Below, piece after piece: positions 41,332 to 50,919 of a stretch of 64,000 nt of DNA. A program made the position numbers and the translations under genes. The notes beneath the pieces were generated by a model, which was not told the DNA's origin, searched no databases, and saw nothing but the letters and a program-made list of their open reading frames with translations. The stretch lies in assembly GCF_000334455.1 (NCBI RefSeq), contig NZ_BANX01000032.1, positions 1 through 64,000 of the forward strand, read 5' to 3'. The stretch is from Gordonia soli NBRC 108243. GTDB taxonomy: Bacteria > Actinomycetota > Actinomycetes > Mycobacteriales > Mycobacteriaceae. How positions within the stretch are numbered: the stretch's first letter is position 1; each line of letters begins with the position of its first letter.

Positions 41332-42579
41332 TCACCTCTGGAGTCTCTCGTGCCGGGCGCTGATGCCCGCGCGGAACTTCGGCACCCGCATGCCGATCTT
41401 CGTGCCCGCGCCGACCGCGGTCTCGACCACTAGACCGTAATCGTTGCCGAATGCGGCTCGCAGCCGATGGTCCACATTGGAGAGGCCGATCTGTGCGCCC
41501 TCGGACTCCGGTCGCGTCGACTGCCCGCCGGCTTCGGTCAACGCCTCCAGGTCACCTGTGCGCAGGATCTCCGGGTCCATCCCGACTCCGTCGTCCTCGA
41601 CGGTGATGACGCAGTCGGCGCCCTCGTCGGCCGCGGTGATGGTGATGGTGCCTCCGCCCTTGCCGGCGAGTCCGTGCCGAACGGCGTTCTCCACCAACGG
41701 TTGCAGCGCGAGGAAGGGCAGCACGACGTTGAGGACCTCGGGTGCGACGTGCAGACGGACCTCGAGCGCGCTGCCGAATCGCGCACGCTCGAGGGTCAGG
41801 TAGCGGTCGATGTTGCGGAGTTCGTCGGCGAGCAGCGTGTAGTCGCCCGCGGCGCGGAAGGAGTAGCGGGTGAAGTCGGCGAAGTCGAGGATCAGCTCTC
41901 GAGCGCGATCGGGATCGGTCCGGACGAAGGAGGCGATGGTGTTGAGCGCGTTGTAGATGAAATGCGGGCTGATCTGGGCGCGGAGTGCGACGACCTCGGC
42001 GCGATCCAGACGGGCGCGTGACGCGTCGAGGTCGGCGAGCTCCAGTTGACCGGATGCATAGCGCGCGACCTCGGCGACCGCGGCGAGCATGCCGGGCCCC
42101 GGGCGCTGAGTGGTCGCCACGACCAGCACGCCGACCGCCGTCTCGTCGGCGATGAGCGGTTGCGCGACGATCGCACGGGCTGGTGACTCGGCGCCGCACG
42201 GGTCGGACACCAGCACCCGCCGACGGTTGGCGTCAGCCTGGTCGGCGGCCGCGGCCGCGGCGGCGGTCAGGTCGGGGTCCCAGAGTGCGTCGTCGGCGGG
42301 ATCGACTGCCAGCAGTCCTGCGTCGGCGTCGTACAGCGCGACTCCCTCCGCCGCGGTCAGGGCGCGCAGATGCGGCAGCGCATCGCGGGCCGACTCTGCC
42401 GACAGTCCTTGTCGCAGTGACCGTGCCGCCTGCGACGCGGTGTGCAGAGCCGAGTGCACCGCGCGCTCGGTCGGGGTCGCGACCACGCGTCGGGTCCGGA
42501 TCAGGACGACCACGCCCGCGACGACGACGACCGCGACCAGGACCAGGGCCACGGCGACGGGTACCGACAGGGAGGTCAC
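41332..42579 (-). CDS. LytS-family sensor histidine kinase
   Basis: The 415-residue kinase has one N-terminal helix (about 6-27), a GAF-like sensor (about 45-175) and a His_kinase/HATPase core. The phospho-acceptor is His206 in QISPHFIYNALNTI, with LQPLVENAVRHGL in the N box and DDGVGMDPEIL in the G1 box. It lacks the multi-helix 5TMR-LYT sensor of LytS and BtsS, so the signal is likely sensed in or near the cytosol by the GAF domain. It is the first gene of a kinase-regulator-small membrane protein-symporter operon. Confidence 0.9.
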   Translation of the reverse strand: MTSLSVPVAVALVLVAVVVVAGVVVLIRTRRVVATPTERAVHSALHTASQAARSLRQGLSAESARDALPHLRALTAAEGVALYDADAGLLAVDPADDALWDPDLTAAAAAAADQADANRRRVLVSDPCGAESPARAIVAQPLIADETAVGVLVVATTQRPGPGMLAAVAEVARYASGQLELADLDASRARLDRAEVVALRAQISPHFIYNALNTIASFVRTDPDRARELILDFADFTRYSFRAAGDYTLLADELRNIDRYLTLERARFGSALEVRLHVAPEVLNVVLPFLALQPLVENAVRHGLAGKGGGTITITAADEGADCVITVEDDGVGMDPEILRTGDLEALTEAGGQSTRPESEGAQIGLSNVDHRLRAAFGNDYGLVVETAVGAGTKIGMRVPKFRAGISARHERLQR

Positions 42580-42615
42580 GAGATCATCCTCCTCGGGGGT
42601 CGGTGCGGGACGTGG

Positions 42616-43197
42616 TCAGGCACGCCCGGACGGGAGCAATTCGATCAGCAGCTCGATGAGCCGGTGTCGGTCGGCGTGCCACTTCTCGACCGGCAGGTGT
42701 CCGCTGAGGTCGAGGTCGGTGAGGCCGTGCGCAGCGGCGGTGAGGATGCCCGCGTAGGGGCGCGGATCGTCTACGTCGGTGCCGGCGGCGACCAGCTCGA
42801 GGAAGACGTTCTGGGCGCGACCCGCGGCCTCGTCGACCGGTGCAGGAATGGCGTCCGCGGCCGGCTGGGCGAACATCAAGCGGTACAGGTGTGGTCGCGT
42901 CCGGCCGAGGTCGGAGAGCGCCTCGAGGGCCGATCGCAAGGCGGCCCTGGGCTCGACGTCGGCACCGGCGATCGCGGCGAGCGAATCCGCGACGACGGTC
43001 CACGCCTGCGCGGCCAGCGCCATCAAGAGTGCTTCCTTGTCGGCGAAATGGCGGTACGGGGCGGTGCGCGACACTCCCGCACGATTGCCGACCTCGCGGA
43101 GGGTAACCGCATCGGGACCGCCCGCATCGAGGAGCTCCGACGCCGCGTCCAGCAGCGCGCGGCGGGTGCGGGCCGCGCTCTCCACCCGTGTCGCCAT
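42616..43197 (-). CDS. TetR/AcrR-family regulator
   Basis: A 193-residue repressor with the N-terminal helix-turn-helix region TLREVGNRAGVSRTAPYRHFADKEALL and a TetR_C-type C-terminal half with GLTDLDLSGHLPVEKW. The ATG at 43197 is preferred; a TTG one codon upstream is possible. It diverges from a short-chain dehydrogenase across 79 bases that hold two 19-bp palindromes, so it is the likely repressor of that gene and of itself. The inducer is unknown. Confidence 0.88.
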   Translation of the reverse strand: MATRVESAARTRRALLDAASELLDAGGPDAVTLREVGNRAGVSRTAPYRHFADKEALLMALAAQAWTVVADSLAAIAGADVEPRAALRSALEALSDLGRTRPHLYRLMFAQPAADAIPAPVDEAAGRAQNVFLELVAAGTDVDDPRPYAGILTAAAHGLTDLDLSGHLPVEKWHADRHRLIELLIELLPSGRA

Positions 43198-43210
43198 CAA
43201 ATGAATCTAT

Positions 43211-43261
43211 CAGTTGACATAGTCAACTGAAGCGCGCACAGTTTGTTGACAACGTCAACTG
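43211..43261. promoter_or_regulatory. Twin 19-bp palindromic operators for the TetR/SDR pair
   Basis: Site 1 (43211-43229) is CAGTTGAC-ATA-GTCAACTG, perfect. Site 2 (43243-43261) is TTGTTGAC-AAC-GTCAACTG, with the GTTGAC/GTCAAC core intact. The centres are 32 bases apart, about three helical turns, which fits two dimers on one face of DNA. Confidence 0.75.
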
Positions 43262-43276
43262 GATGCGAGGGCGACC

Positions 43277-44194
43277 ATGTACACAACGGTGATGACGGGC
43301 GCGAGCCGCGGCATCGGGCGATACGCGGCCGAGAAGCTTCTGGCCGGCGATCCGAATCTCCACCTCGTGGTTCTCGGTCGGGCCGAGGGCAACTCCACGC
43401 TCGCGACGTCACTCACCCGTTTCGCTCGTCGCCTCATGACGGTGGACGTCGATCTCGCATCTCTCGACGACACCCGCGCCGCCGCCGAAACCGTGGTGGA
43501 CCGTGTGTCGGCCGGTGACCTGCCTCCGCTGCGCGGCTTCCTCGGCAACGCCGGTCTGCAGTTCGCCGACGACCGGCACGAGACCGTCGACGGTCTCGAG
43601 ACCACATTCGCCGTCAACGTCATCGCCAACCACGTTCTGCTCGGTGCGCTCGTGCCGGCGGTCACGGCGCCCGCGCGGCTGGTGATCACCGCGAGCGACA
43701 CCCATTTCGGCGACCTCCGGCACACCGGTGGTCTCGTCCCCGCGCCGCGCTGGACCGACCCCGCCGCGCTCGCGCGAACCGGAGCCTTCGGCGATGCGAA
43801 CCCCGTCACCGCGGGGCGTCGTGCCTATTCGACGAGCAAACTCGCCGTCATCCATCTCGTCCACGAATGGGCCCGCCGTCTCCCCGACGGCGTCGAGATC
43901 GTCTCGTACAACCCGTCCTTCGTCCCGAACACCGGGTTGGCCAGAGATGCGAGCCGTCGAGATCGCTATGCGAACCGGTGGCTGTTGCCGGCGATCACCG
44001 TCACCCCGTTCTTCGACAGTGTCCCGACCGCGGGGCGCAAGCTCGCCGATGTGGCGCTCGGTCGGATACCGGCTCCGTCGGGCGCCTACATCGACCGCAC
44101 GCGGGTGATCCCGTCGTCGGGCGAGTCCTACGATGCCGACCGCGAGCGGATGCTGTGGGACTTCCTCGGTGGCCTCCTCGCCTCGAATCCCTAG
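43277..44194 (+). CDS. Short-chain dehydrogenase/reductase
   Basis: The 305-residue protein has the Rossmann motif TGASRGIGRY (residues 7-16), an NAG-type segment FLGNAGLQF, and the catalytic YSTSK with the expected upstream Ser in LVITASDTHFGD. Its length and C-terminal part resemble the retinol/protochlorophyllide reductase-like SDR group. It should bind NADP(H), since Arg follows the glycine loop. The ATG is 16 bases past the second operator, so a bound TetR would cover its promoter. Substrate unknown. Confidence 0.88.
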   Translation: MYTTVMTGASRGIGRYAAEKLLAGDPNLHLVVLGRAEGNSTLATSLTRFARRLMTVDVDLASLDDTRAAAETVVDRVSAGDLPPLRGFLGNAGLQFADDRHETVDGLETTFAVNVIANHVLLGALVPAVTAPARLVITASDTHFGDLRHTGGLVPAPRWTDPAALARTGAFGDANPVTAGRRAYSTSKLAVIHLVHEWARRLPDGVEIVSYNPSFVPNTGLARDASRRDRYANRWLLPAITVTPFFDSVPTAGRKLADVALGRIPAPSGAYIDRTRVIPSSGESYDADRERMLWDFLGGLLASNP

Positions 44195-44220
44195 CGGCGA
44201 CATCCGGATTCCGCGGTGTT

Positions 44221-44255
44221 CTGATTCGTCGGCCACAGCTACGAGATCGAATCAG
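44221..44255. terminator. Hairpin between convergent SDR and aminopropyltransferase genes
   Basis: CTGATTCG / CGAATCAG with a 19-base loop; the right arm overlaps the reverse-strand stop codon. Possible two-way terminator, weak. Confidence 0.4.
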
Positions 44256-45886
44256 TAGGCGGTCCACTCCGACTGTGCATAGCGCAGGATGCGCGGGTCC
44301 ATCAGTGTCGACGGTGCCATCTCCAGTCGCGGGCGATCGGCGGGGAACACCGCGGCCGCCTGGAGTTCGGCGTCGGAGAGGAATCGCAGAGCGCGGGGTG
44401 GGGTGATCCGGAGCTCGGGCCGAGTCGGGGCCGCGAGCAGGAACCCCCAGTCGCCGAATGACGGCACGTCGACGTGGTACGGCATCGTCTGCAGCCCGGC
44501 CGACCGCACGGTCGCGTCGACGCACCAGTAGGAACGCGGTGCGAAATACGGTGAGCCGGACTGGACGACCATCCGTCCGCCGGGAGCCAGGTGGGCGCCC
44601 GCCAAAGCGTAGAACTCGGTGGAATACAGCTTGGCGGTGGCGGATTCGTCCGGATCGGGCATGTCGATGATGATCGCGTCGTAACGCTCACGGGCCGTCC
44701 GCAACCAGTTGAACGCATCGGCCGCGATGATCGTCGACCGCGGGTCGGTCATCGACCCACGGTTGAGACGGGTCAGCCGGGAGTCCTCCCGGGCGAGCCG
44801 GATCATCTCCGGGTCGAGCTCCACCAGTGTCGCCGACCGCACGTCGCGGTAGGTCAACACCTCGCGCAAGGCGAGGCCGTCGCCGCCGCCCAGGATCAGT
44901 ACCCGCTCGTGCTCGCCGGCCATGGCCGGGTGCACCAGCGCTTCGTGATAGCGGTACTCGTCCATCGACGAGAACTGCAGATCGCCGTTCAGGAACAGCC
45001 GGGTGTCGGGACCCCCGGGGATCCGGCGCTCGGTGATCACGATGTCCTGGTACGAGGTGCGTTCAGCGGCGACGATCGGATCGCGGAAGAGCGACTGCCG
45101 CGTGGTCACCTCGAAGCGGGTCGAGTAGATCAGGCCCAGGACCAGTACGGCGACCACGCCGACCGCCACACTGCCGAGTACCACCAGGCGTCGCGGTGTC
45201 AGCGATCGGCGGAACACGACAAAGACCAGGAAGCAGCCGGCCAGCGCGTTGACCAGGCCGACGACCAGCGCACCGCGGAGTTGGCCGAACAGCGGCAGGA
45301 GCAGGAACGGGAAGCATAGGCCGCCGATCAGGGCGCCGATGTAGTCGGCCGCGAAGATGTCGGCGACCGCGGAGCCGGCCTCCTGCTTACGAATTCGCTG
45401 CAGGAGGACCATCAGGAGCGGGATCTCGGCGCCGATCAGCAGACCGAGGACGAAGGCCACCACCACGAGGGCCTGGGTGTACAGCGCGAGATAGGCGAAG
45501 GCGGCGTAGAGCGCCATCACCGACAGCCCGCCCAGTAGGGCGAGAGCCAGCTCGATGAGCGCGAACGACAGGATCGCCTTGTTCTGCAGGGGTTTCGCGG
45601 CCAGTGAACCGATACCCATCGCGAACACCATCACAGCCAGCACGATCGAGGCCTGGGTGGCGGTGTTCCCGATCAGGAAGGAGCCCAGCGAGACCAGGGC
45701 CAGCTCGTAGACGAGCCCACAGGCGGCGCAGACGAAGACGACGGCGAGCAGCGCCGCGCGTGAGAGACGGTGCCACTGACCGATCTCGTCGGGATCGGTC
45801 GGTGCCGCAGCGCCGTTGTCGGCGATGCCCGTGTCGACGCCCGGGCTCGGCCGACCGGCGGTCGGTGTCAGGTCGGGGTCGGTCAC
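44252..45886 (-). CDS. Membrane-integrated spermidine-synthase-like aminopropyltransferase
   Basis: A 544-residue fusion. The N-terminal half (residues 40-255) has seven to eight helices with a conserved AGSAVADIFAADYIGALIGG loop. The C-terminal half (about 260-544) is a spermidine-synthase fold with DEYRYHE (309-315), the AdoMet-type site LGGGDGLAL (332-340), Glu357, and DMPDPD (408-413). Soluble spermidine synthase transfers aminopropyl from decarboxylated AdoMet to putrescine; here the acceptor may be a membrane-side amine. It ends a five-gene unit with DUF4178, DUF2617, DUF4247 and DUF350 partners. No AdoMet decarboxylase gene is nearby. Confidence 0.88.
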   Translation of the reverse strand: MTDPDLTPTAGRPSPGVDTGIADNGAAAPTDPDEIGQWHRLSRAALLAVVFVCAACGLVYELALVSLGSFLIGNTATQASIVLAVMVFAMGIGSLAAKPLQNKAILSFALIELALALLGGLSVMALYAAFAYLALYTQALVVVAFVLGLLIGAEIPLLMVLLQRIRKQEAGSAVADIFAADYIGALIGGLCFPFLLLPLFGQLRGALVVGLVNALAGCFLVFVVFRRSLTPRRLVVLGSVAVGVVAVLVLGLIYSTRFEVTTRQSLFRDPIVAAERTSYQDIVITERRIPGGPDTRLFLNGDLQFSSMDEYRYHEALVHPAMAGEHERVLILGGGDGLALREVLTYRDVRSATLVELDPEMIRLAREDSRLTRLNRGSMTDPRSTIIAADAFNWLRTARERYDAIIIDMPDPDESATAKLYSTEFYALAGAHLAPGGRMVVQSGSPYFAPRSYWCVDATVRSAGLQTMPYHVDVPSFGDWGFLLAAPTRPELRITPPRALRFLSDAELQAAAVFPADRPRLEMAPSTLMDPRILRYAQSEWTAY

Positions 45887-45905
45887 GTGCGGAGGAACGG
45901 GACGA

Positions 45906-46331
45906 TCAGAGGATCGCCGATGCGACGATCACGGCGACGCCGACGTGGGTGGCCGACTGGACCCATACCGCCGGATGCGACTCCGGGTGCAGCAGCAGCT
46001 CACCCAGCTTGCCCGGGGTCGCCAGATCGATGAGGGCGAAGGTGATGGCCATGACCACGATGCCGATGACGGTGTACACCACCGTGTAGAGCAGCCCCTC
46101 GAGGAGTCGGCCCTGGCTGGCGACGATGGCGGCAGTGATGATGATCGCGATGCCGACGAGGTTGGAGGCCACCAGGATTCCGGCGTTACGGTTGCGCTGC
46201 GCCCACAGCACCTCACGCAGTTTGCCCGGGGTGAGCAGATCGAGCACGACGAAGGAGATGGCCATCAGCACCACGCCGACGATGCTGTAGGCGGCTGCCG
46301 CATAGGCGTTCTCGAAGATGTCTCGGATCAC
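45906..46331 (-). CDS. DUF350 membrane protein (second copy)
   Basis: A 141-residue protein with four helices in two similar halves, each with the LTPGKL/ATPGKL motif (DLLTPGKLREVL and DLATPGKLGELL). It lies 19 bases before the aminopropyltransferase gene. The GTG at 46331 gives a family-like N-terminus (VIRDIFENAYAAAAYSIVG). It is a clear paralogue of the protein at 14934-15365. Function unknown, but the gene order suggests it works with the aminopropyltransferase in the membrane. Confidence 0.87.
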   Translation of the reverse strand: MIRDIFENAYAAAAYSIVGVVLMAISFVVLDLLTPGKLREVLWAQRNRNAGILVASNLVGIAIIITAAIVASQGRLLEGLLYTVVYTVIGIVVMAITFALIDLATPGKLGELLLHPESHPAVWVQSATHVGVAVIVASAIL

Positions 46332-46419
46332 GGTGTGTCTCCCGGTGGTGTGATGGATGGCCGGCGGTGGTCGGGTGTGCTCGATCGATGTGTGGTGTGG
46401 GCCGATCCCGGTGTGGCGC

Positions 46420-47082
46420 TCACTTGCCGCCACCACCGCTGCCGCCGCCCCGGTAGCCGCTGCCCGACCCCGAATAGCTCGGTGTCGGGACCCAGAACCC
46501 GCCGACATAGCTGTGGTAGTGGTTGTAACCCGATCGGTAGTCGCGACTCAGCATGACGCGGGTCTTGTTCGCGGCGTAGGGGAACAGGGCGACCAGATAG
46601 TCGGGGTACTGCAGGAACTGCGTCCCGGCCACATTGCCCGCCTGTCGACTGTCGCCGTTGCGGCGGTCGGTCGGGGACTCGACGCCGGCGAGTGTGCTGG
46701 CCACCGATGCGGGGCTGCCGTCGGCGACATACGCGTCCACGTCACCCTCGTCGAGTCCGGTGTCCCGCTGGTAGTTCGAGCTGATGTAGTTGCGCACACT
46801 CGTCCCGTTGCCGCCACCGAATGCCTTGACGCTGCAGGTGCCGACGAGTGCGAGCACGGCGACGGCGGCGATGACGCCGATGATGATGTTGCGGATGCGG
46901 CGCAGGCCACGTCCGGGGTCGTCGTCGGCTCCACCCGGACCTCGACCGGGCGGTGGTCCGGACGGCGGTGGCCCTCCCGGTGGCGGATTCCCGAACGGCG
47001 GTCCTCCGGTCGGGGGACCCCCTGGCGGCGGACCCGCGGGCGGTGGCGGACCGGGCGGTCCGAACGGCGGTCCCTGGGTCAT
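46420..47082 (-). CDS. DUF4247 family membrane protein
   Basis: The 220-residue product has a Pro/Gly-rich N-terminal tail (1-57), a single helix (about 62-84, NIIIGVIAAVAVLALVG), and a DUF4247-like outer domain with YISSNYQRDTG, ADGSPASVASTLAG and QFLQYPDYLVALFPY. It ends in a Gly/Ser-rich tail. The orientation suggests the domain faces outside. ATGA overlap joins it to the DUF2617 gene. Its biochemical role is not known. Confidence 0.82.
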   Translation of the reverse strand: MTQGPPFGPPGPPPPAGPPPGGPPTGGPPFGNPPPGGPPPSGPPPGRGPGGADDDPGRGLRRIRNIIIGVIAAVAVLALVGTCSVKAFGGGNGTSVRNYISSNYQRDTGLDEGDVDAYVADGSPASVASTLAGVESPTDRRNGDSRQAGNVAGTQFLQYPDYLVALFPYAANKTRVMLSRDYRSGYNHYHSYVGGFWVPTPSYSGSGSGYRGGGSGGGGK

Positions 47083-47615
47083 CGGCTCGACGCTCCGATC
47101 GAGTCACGGAGCAGGCTGCTGGTGGTGACGACGACCTCTCCGGTCTGCGGGTAGGTGTGCCAGGTCGACCAGGTCACCTCGTCCGGACCCACGTCGGCCA
47201 GGACGGCGGTCACGGCCAGGGGGCGGCCGGGGAAGTGCCCGATCAGGGCCGGACGTCCGGCGTCGAGGTGTTCGCTCGCGCGTCTGGTGAGGTCGGCGAC
47301 CAGCGCCTCGAGTGCACGATCGGTCGGATGCTCGACGTCGGCGGTGAAACGAAAGGCGTTGGAGGTGAAGGTCGATGGGAGATCTGCGGATTCGTCCGGC
47401 AGACAGGCCACCGTCTCGCACAGCGAGCCCGTGGTCTGTTCATCGTCGACGACCACCTGATGACTGGCCCCCAGCAGCCGCAGGGACAAGCGCGTCCCCT
47501 GGGTGCGCCACGCCCGTTCGGCGAGCGCGGGCAGCAGCGGTGTGCTCAGGGAGAAGGTCAGCTGGTCGGCGCTGGTGTCGGCGTAGGCGACCCGGAGTCG
47601 GGTGCTCGCGGTCAC
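47079..47615 (-). CDS. DUF2617 family protein
   Basis: A 178-residue soluble protein. Segments include LRVAYADTSADQLTFSLS at the start, LRLLGASHQVVV, and a C-terminal PDEVTWSTWHTYPQTGEVVVT, which fit DUF2617. No catalytic motif or membrane segment is seen. It overlaps both neighbours by four bases, so it is an integral part of the aminopropyltransferase operon. Function unknown. Confidence 0.8.
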   Translation of the reverse strand: MTASTRLRVAYADTSADQLTFSLSTPLLPALAERAWRTQGTRLSLRLLGASHQVVVDDEQTTGSLCETVACLPDESADLPSTFTSNAFRFTADVEHPTDRALEALVADLTRRASEHLDAGRPALIGHFPGRPLAVTAVLADVGPDEVTWSTWHTYPQTGEVVVTTSSLLRDSIGASSR

Positions 47616-48247
47616 GGGGCGTCCGGTGCCGGATTGGAGGGATAGATGCGGTACTCGGCGCGCGACAGCACCTCGCCACGCGCGGCCTCCCAGCCGGAAC
47701 CGAAGTCCTCGAAGGAGAGTCGGTCGTCACCGGCCGAATAGTCGTGGTAGCGAACCGACCCGGACGCCGCGAGCCCGGTGGTGCCCGCCGACGTGAACGA
47801 CGCCCCGCCCGACTCGTCGGAGGTGTAACGCCGCCCGTCGAGATCGATCGAGGACGGACCCGGGCTCACGGTCACGCCGCTGAGCTCACGCCAGAGCACC
47901 ACTTCGAGGTCGGGGTCGTCCTCGACGGAGATCCAGGCCTTCTGGCCCAGGCCGGTGTCGAGGAAGTTCTCGGTCCAGATGAACCCGCCCTGGCTGAGTC
48001 GCAGGGTGCCGCGGACCGCATAGGTCTCTCCGCGGATCTCGACGAGATCGCTGGGCTTGAGTTGGCGGGGATCTCCGCGCACCGCATCGTCGTCGGCGCT
48101 CGAGAACGGGTCGCCGGGGCGGTAGGTGCGGTTGCGCAGGGCGTCCGCCTCGGCCTGCCGCGCCTTGCGGTTCTGCAGGAAATTGAAGATCACCACCACC
48201 GCGATGATCGCCAGCAGGGCAACGACGATGATCAGCAGGAATTCCAC
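47612..48247 (-). CDS. DUF4178 family membrane-anchored protein
   Basis: A 211-residue protein with one N-terminal helix (about 2-25), a linker and a DUF4178 beta-rich domain with DLVEIRGETYAVRGTL, WISVEDDPDLEVVLW, GASFTSAG and GSVRYHDYSAGDDRLSFE. In this family the domain is thought to sense or bind at the membrane, but no ligand is established. It is the first gene of the five-gene unit, so its promoter (in 48248-48388) probably drives the whole set. Confidence 0.82.
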   Translation of the reverse strand: MEFLLIIVVALLAIIAVVVIFNFLQNRKARQAEADALRNRTYRPGDPFSSADDDAVRGDPRQLKPSDLVEIRGETYAVRGTLRLSQGGFIWTENFLDTGLGQKAWISVEDDPDLEVVLWRELSGVTVSPGPSSIDLDGRRYTSDESGGASFTSAGTTGLAASGSVRYHDYSAGDDRLSFEDFGSGWEAARGEVLSRAEYRIYPSNPAPDAP

Positions 48248-48388
48248 GGGCTGACCCTATCGGTCCCGAGGGCGTCGCGACAGTCGTGTGTCCCACGATC
48301 AGATGACCGATTTGCGTCTTTTGGTGCGCGCGGACGCGGCAGACCGCTGCGTGTTGGTCCCCACCTCCGGCGACGACGCGGTCGGTGC

Positions 48389-48510
48389 TCAGCGCGCCAC
48401 GCGGACGACCTGCCCGATCAGTGTGGGGTCGTCCACCGCGTCGAGCAGGAACTGTGCCAGGTCGGCGCGCGCGATGGAGTTGCCGCCGGGGACCGGACGG
48501 GGTGGTCGGT
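48389..48510 (-). pseudogene. C-terminal remnant of an NAD(P)-binding oxidoreductase
   Basis: The reverse strand encodes NSIARADLAQFLLDAVDDPTLIG and then QVVRVAR before a stop. This is the usual ending of NmrA-like or atypical SDR proteins (IsRaDLA-FLLd...DPt--g-). Upstream there is no matching body of the gene, only frame-broken sequence. In M. tuberculosis an SDR gene, Rv0439c, lies between moeA2 and groEL2; whether this scrap descends from it cannot be told by eye. Confidence 0.55.
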
Positions 48511-48606
48511 CCGATCCGGTGTCGGAGCATTCGGAGCACGTGGGCCATGGGCGCGGAGACGGTCGTGACCGGCGGTCTCGCCGATTTCTGCGCCGGACCG
48601 TCCGAC

Positions 48607-48633
48607 CTTGCACTCGCCATGGTCGAGTGCTAA
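48607..48633. promoter_or_regulatory. CIRCE element 1 (HrcA operator)
   Basis: CTTGCACTC-N9-GAGTGCTAA, close to the consensus TTAGCACTC-N9-GAGTGCTAA. It lies 141 bases before the groL start. Confidence 0.85.
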
Positions 48634-48641
48634 AACGGACG

Positions 48642-48668
48642 TTGGCACTCATGAGTTGTGAGTGCCAG
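48642..48668. promoter_or_regulatory. CIRCE element 2 (HrcA operator)
   Basis: TTGGCACTC-N9-GAGTGCCAG with the exact 9-base spacing, eight bases after the first element. Two sites imply strong HrcA control of groL, as known for mycobacterial groEL2. Confidence 0.88.
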
Positions 48669-48743
48669 GTCGGGACGGTGAGATCGGTCCTCGTTGACAC
48701 TCCGGTCGTCCGTCGCGGGCACCGAGTCCGGCCATACACCTAG

Positions 48744-50399
<1,656 letters not shown>

Positions 50400-50438
50400 T
50401 CTGATCAGAACCCTGCGTCTTTCGAAACGCATCAGTCC

Positions 50439-50475
50439 GGGAGCCGGTCACCCCTTGTGGGTGGCCGGCTTCCGG
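50439..50475 (+). terminator. groL terminator hairpin
   Basis: GGGAGCCGGTCACCC / GGGTGGCCGGCTTCC with a 5-base loop, 40 bases after the groL stop. One mismatch in the stem, and no long T-run. Confidence 0.7.
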
Positions 50476-50524
50476 CGTTTGTGGCGAGTTGCGTTGGCCG
50501 GGGTCGGCGGGGCCGGGGCGGGGG

Positions 50525-50601
50525 TGCCCAAAATCTGCTATGGAGCGGATCGTCGCGTGCAATAACCACGTGGCTCCCCGCTGGAGGGCAGTTTTTGGTC
50601 A
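50525..50601. repeat. 77-bp palindromic element, copy 4
   Basis: TGCCCAAAATCTGC ... GGCAGTTTTTGGTCA. Inner arms TGGAGC / GGCTCC match copy 1 at 35757. It lies in the groL-esterase gap. Confidence 0.85.
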
Positions 50602-50919
50602 GTTCGCAGCCCAGCTCGCAGCCCAGCTCGCAGCCCAGCCGACCCCACCCGAACCACCCGCCAGGCCCCCGACCGATCCCCCGAACAGATGAATCCACAG
50701 CCCGCCGACACCTCACCCGCAGTACCTCCGAGTACGGTCCCGACCTGCTCGGACGTGGCGGCGCATCATCTGACCAGGTGACTCTTCAGCATCCTTGATG
50801 ATCTTCGCGATAGTTCCCGTTACTCGTCGGTACTCTGGTCGCGGAAAGGTCGGCGCAGGTGGCGTGCAGAGCCCGAGCTGCCCCTGCGTCCCACGTACGG
50901 AAACGTCGAAAGATCACCC

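Larger units (their letters stand above)
50400..50919. other. Intergenic region after groL
   Basis: Holds the groL terminator (50439-50475), one 77-bp palindromic element (50525-50601) followed by three short CAGCTCGCAGCC-type tandem units at about 50603-50640, and the leader of the esterase gene. No coding sequence is supported. Confidence 0.7.

Noticed and set aside
48625..48650. A third CIRCE formed by GAGTGCTAA and TTGGCACTC
   Set aside because: The arms are in the opposite order and come from the two real elements on either side.
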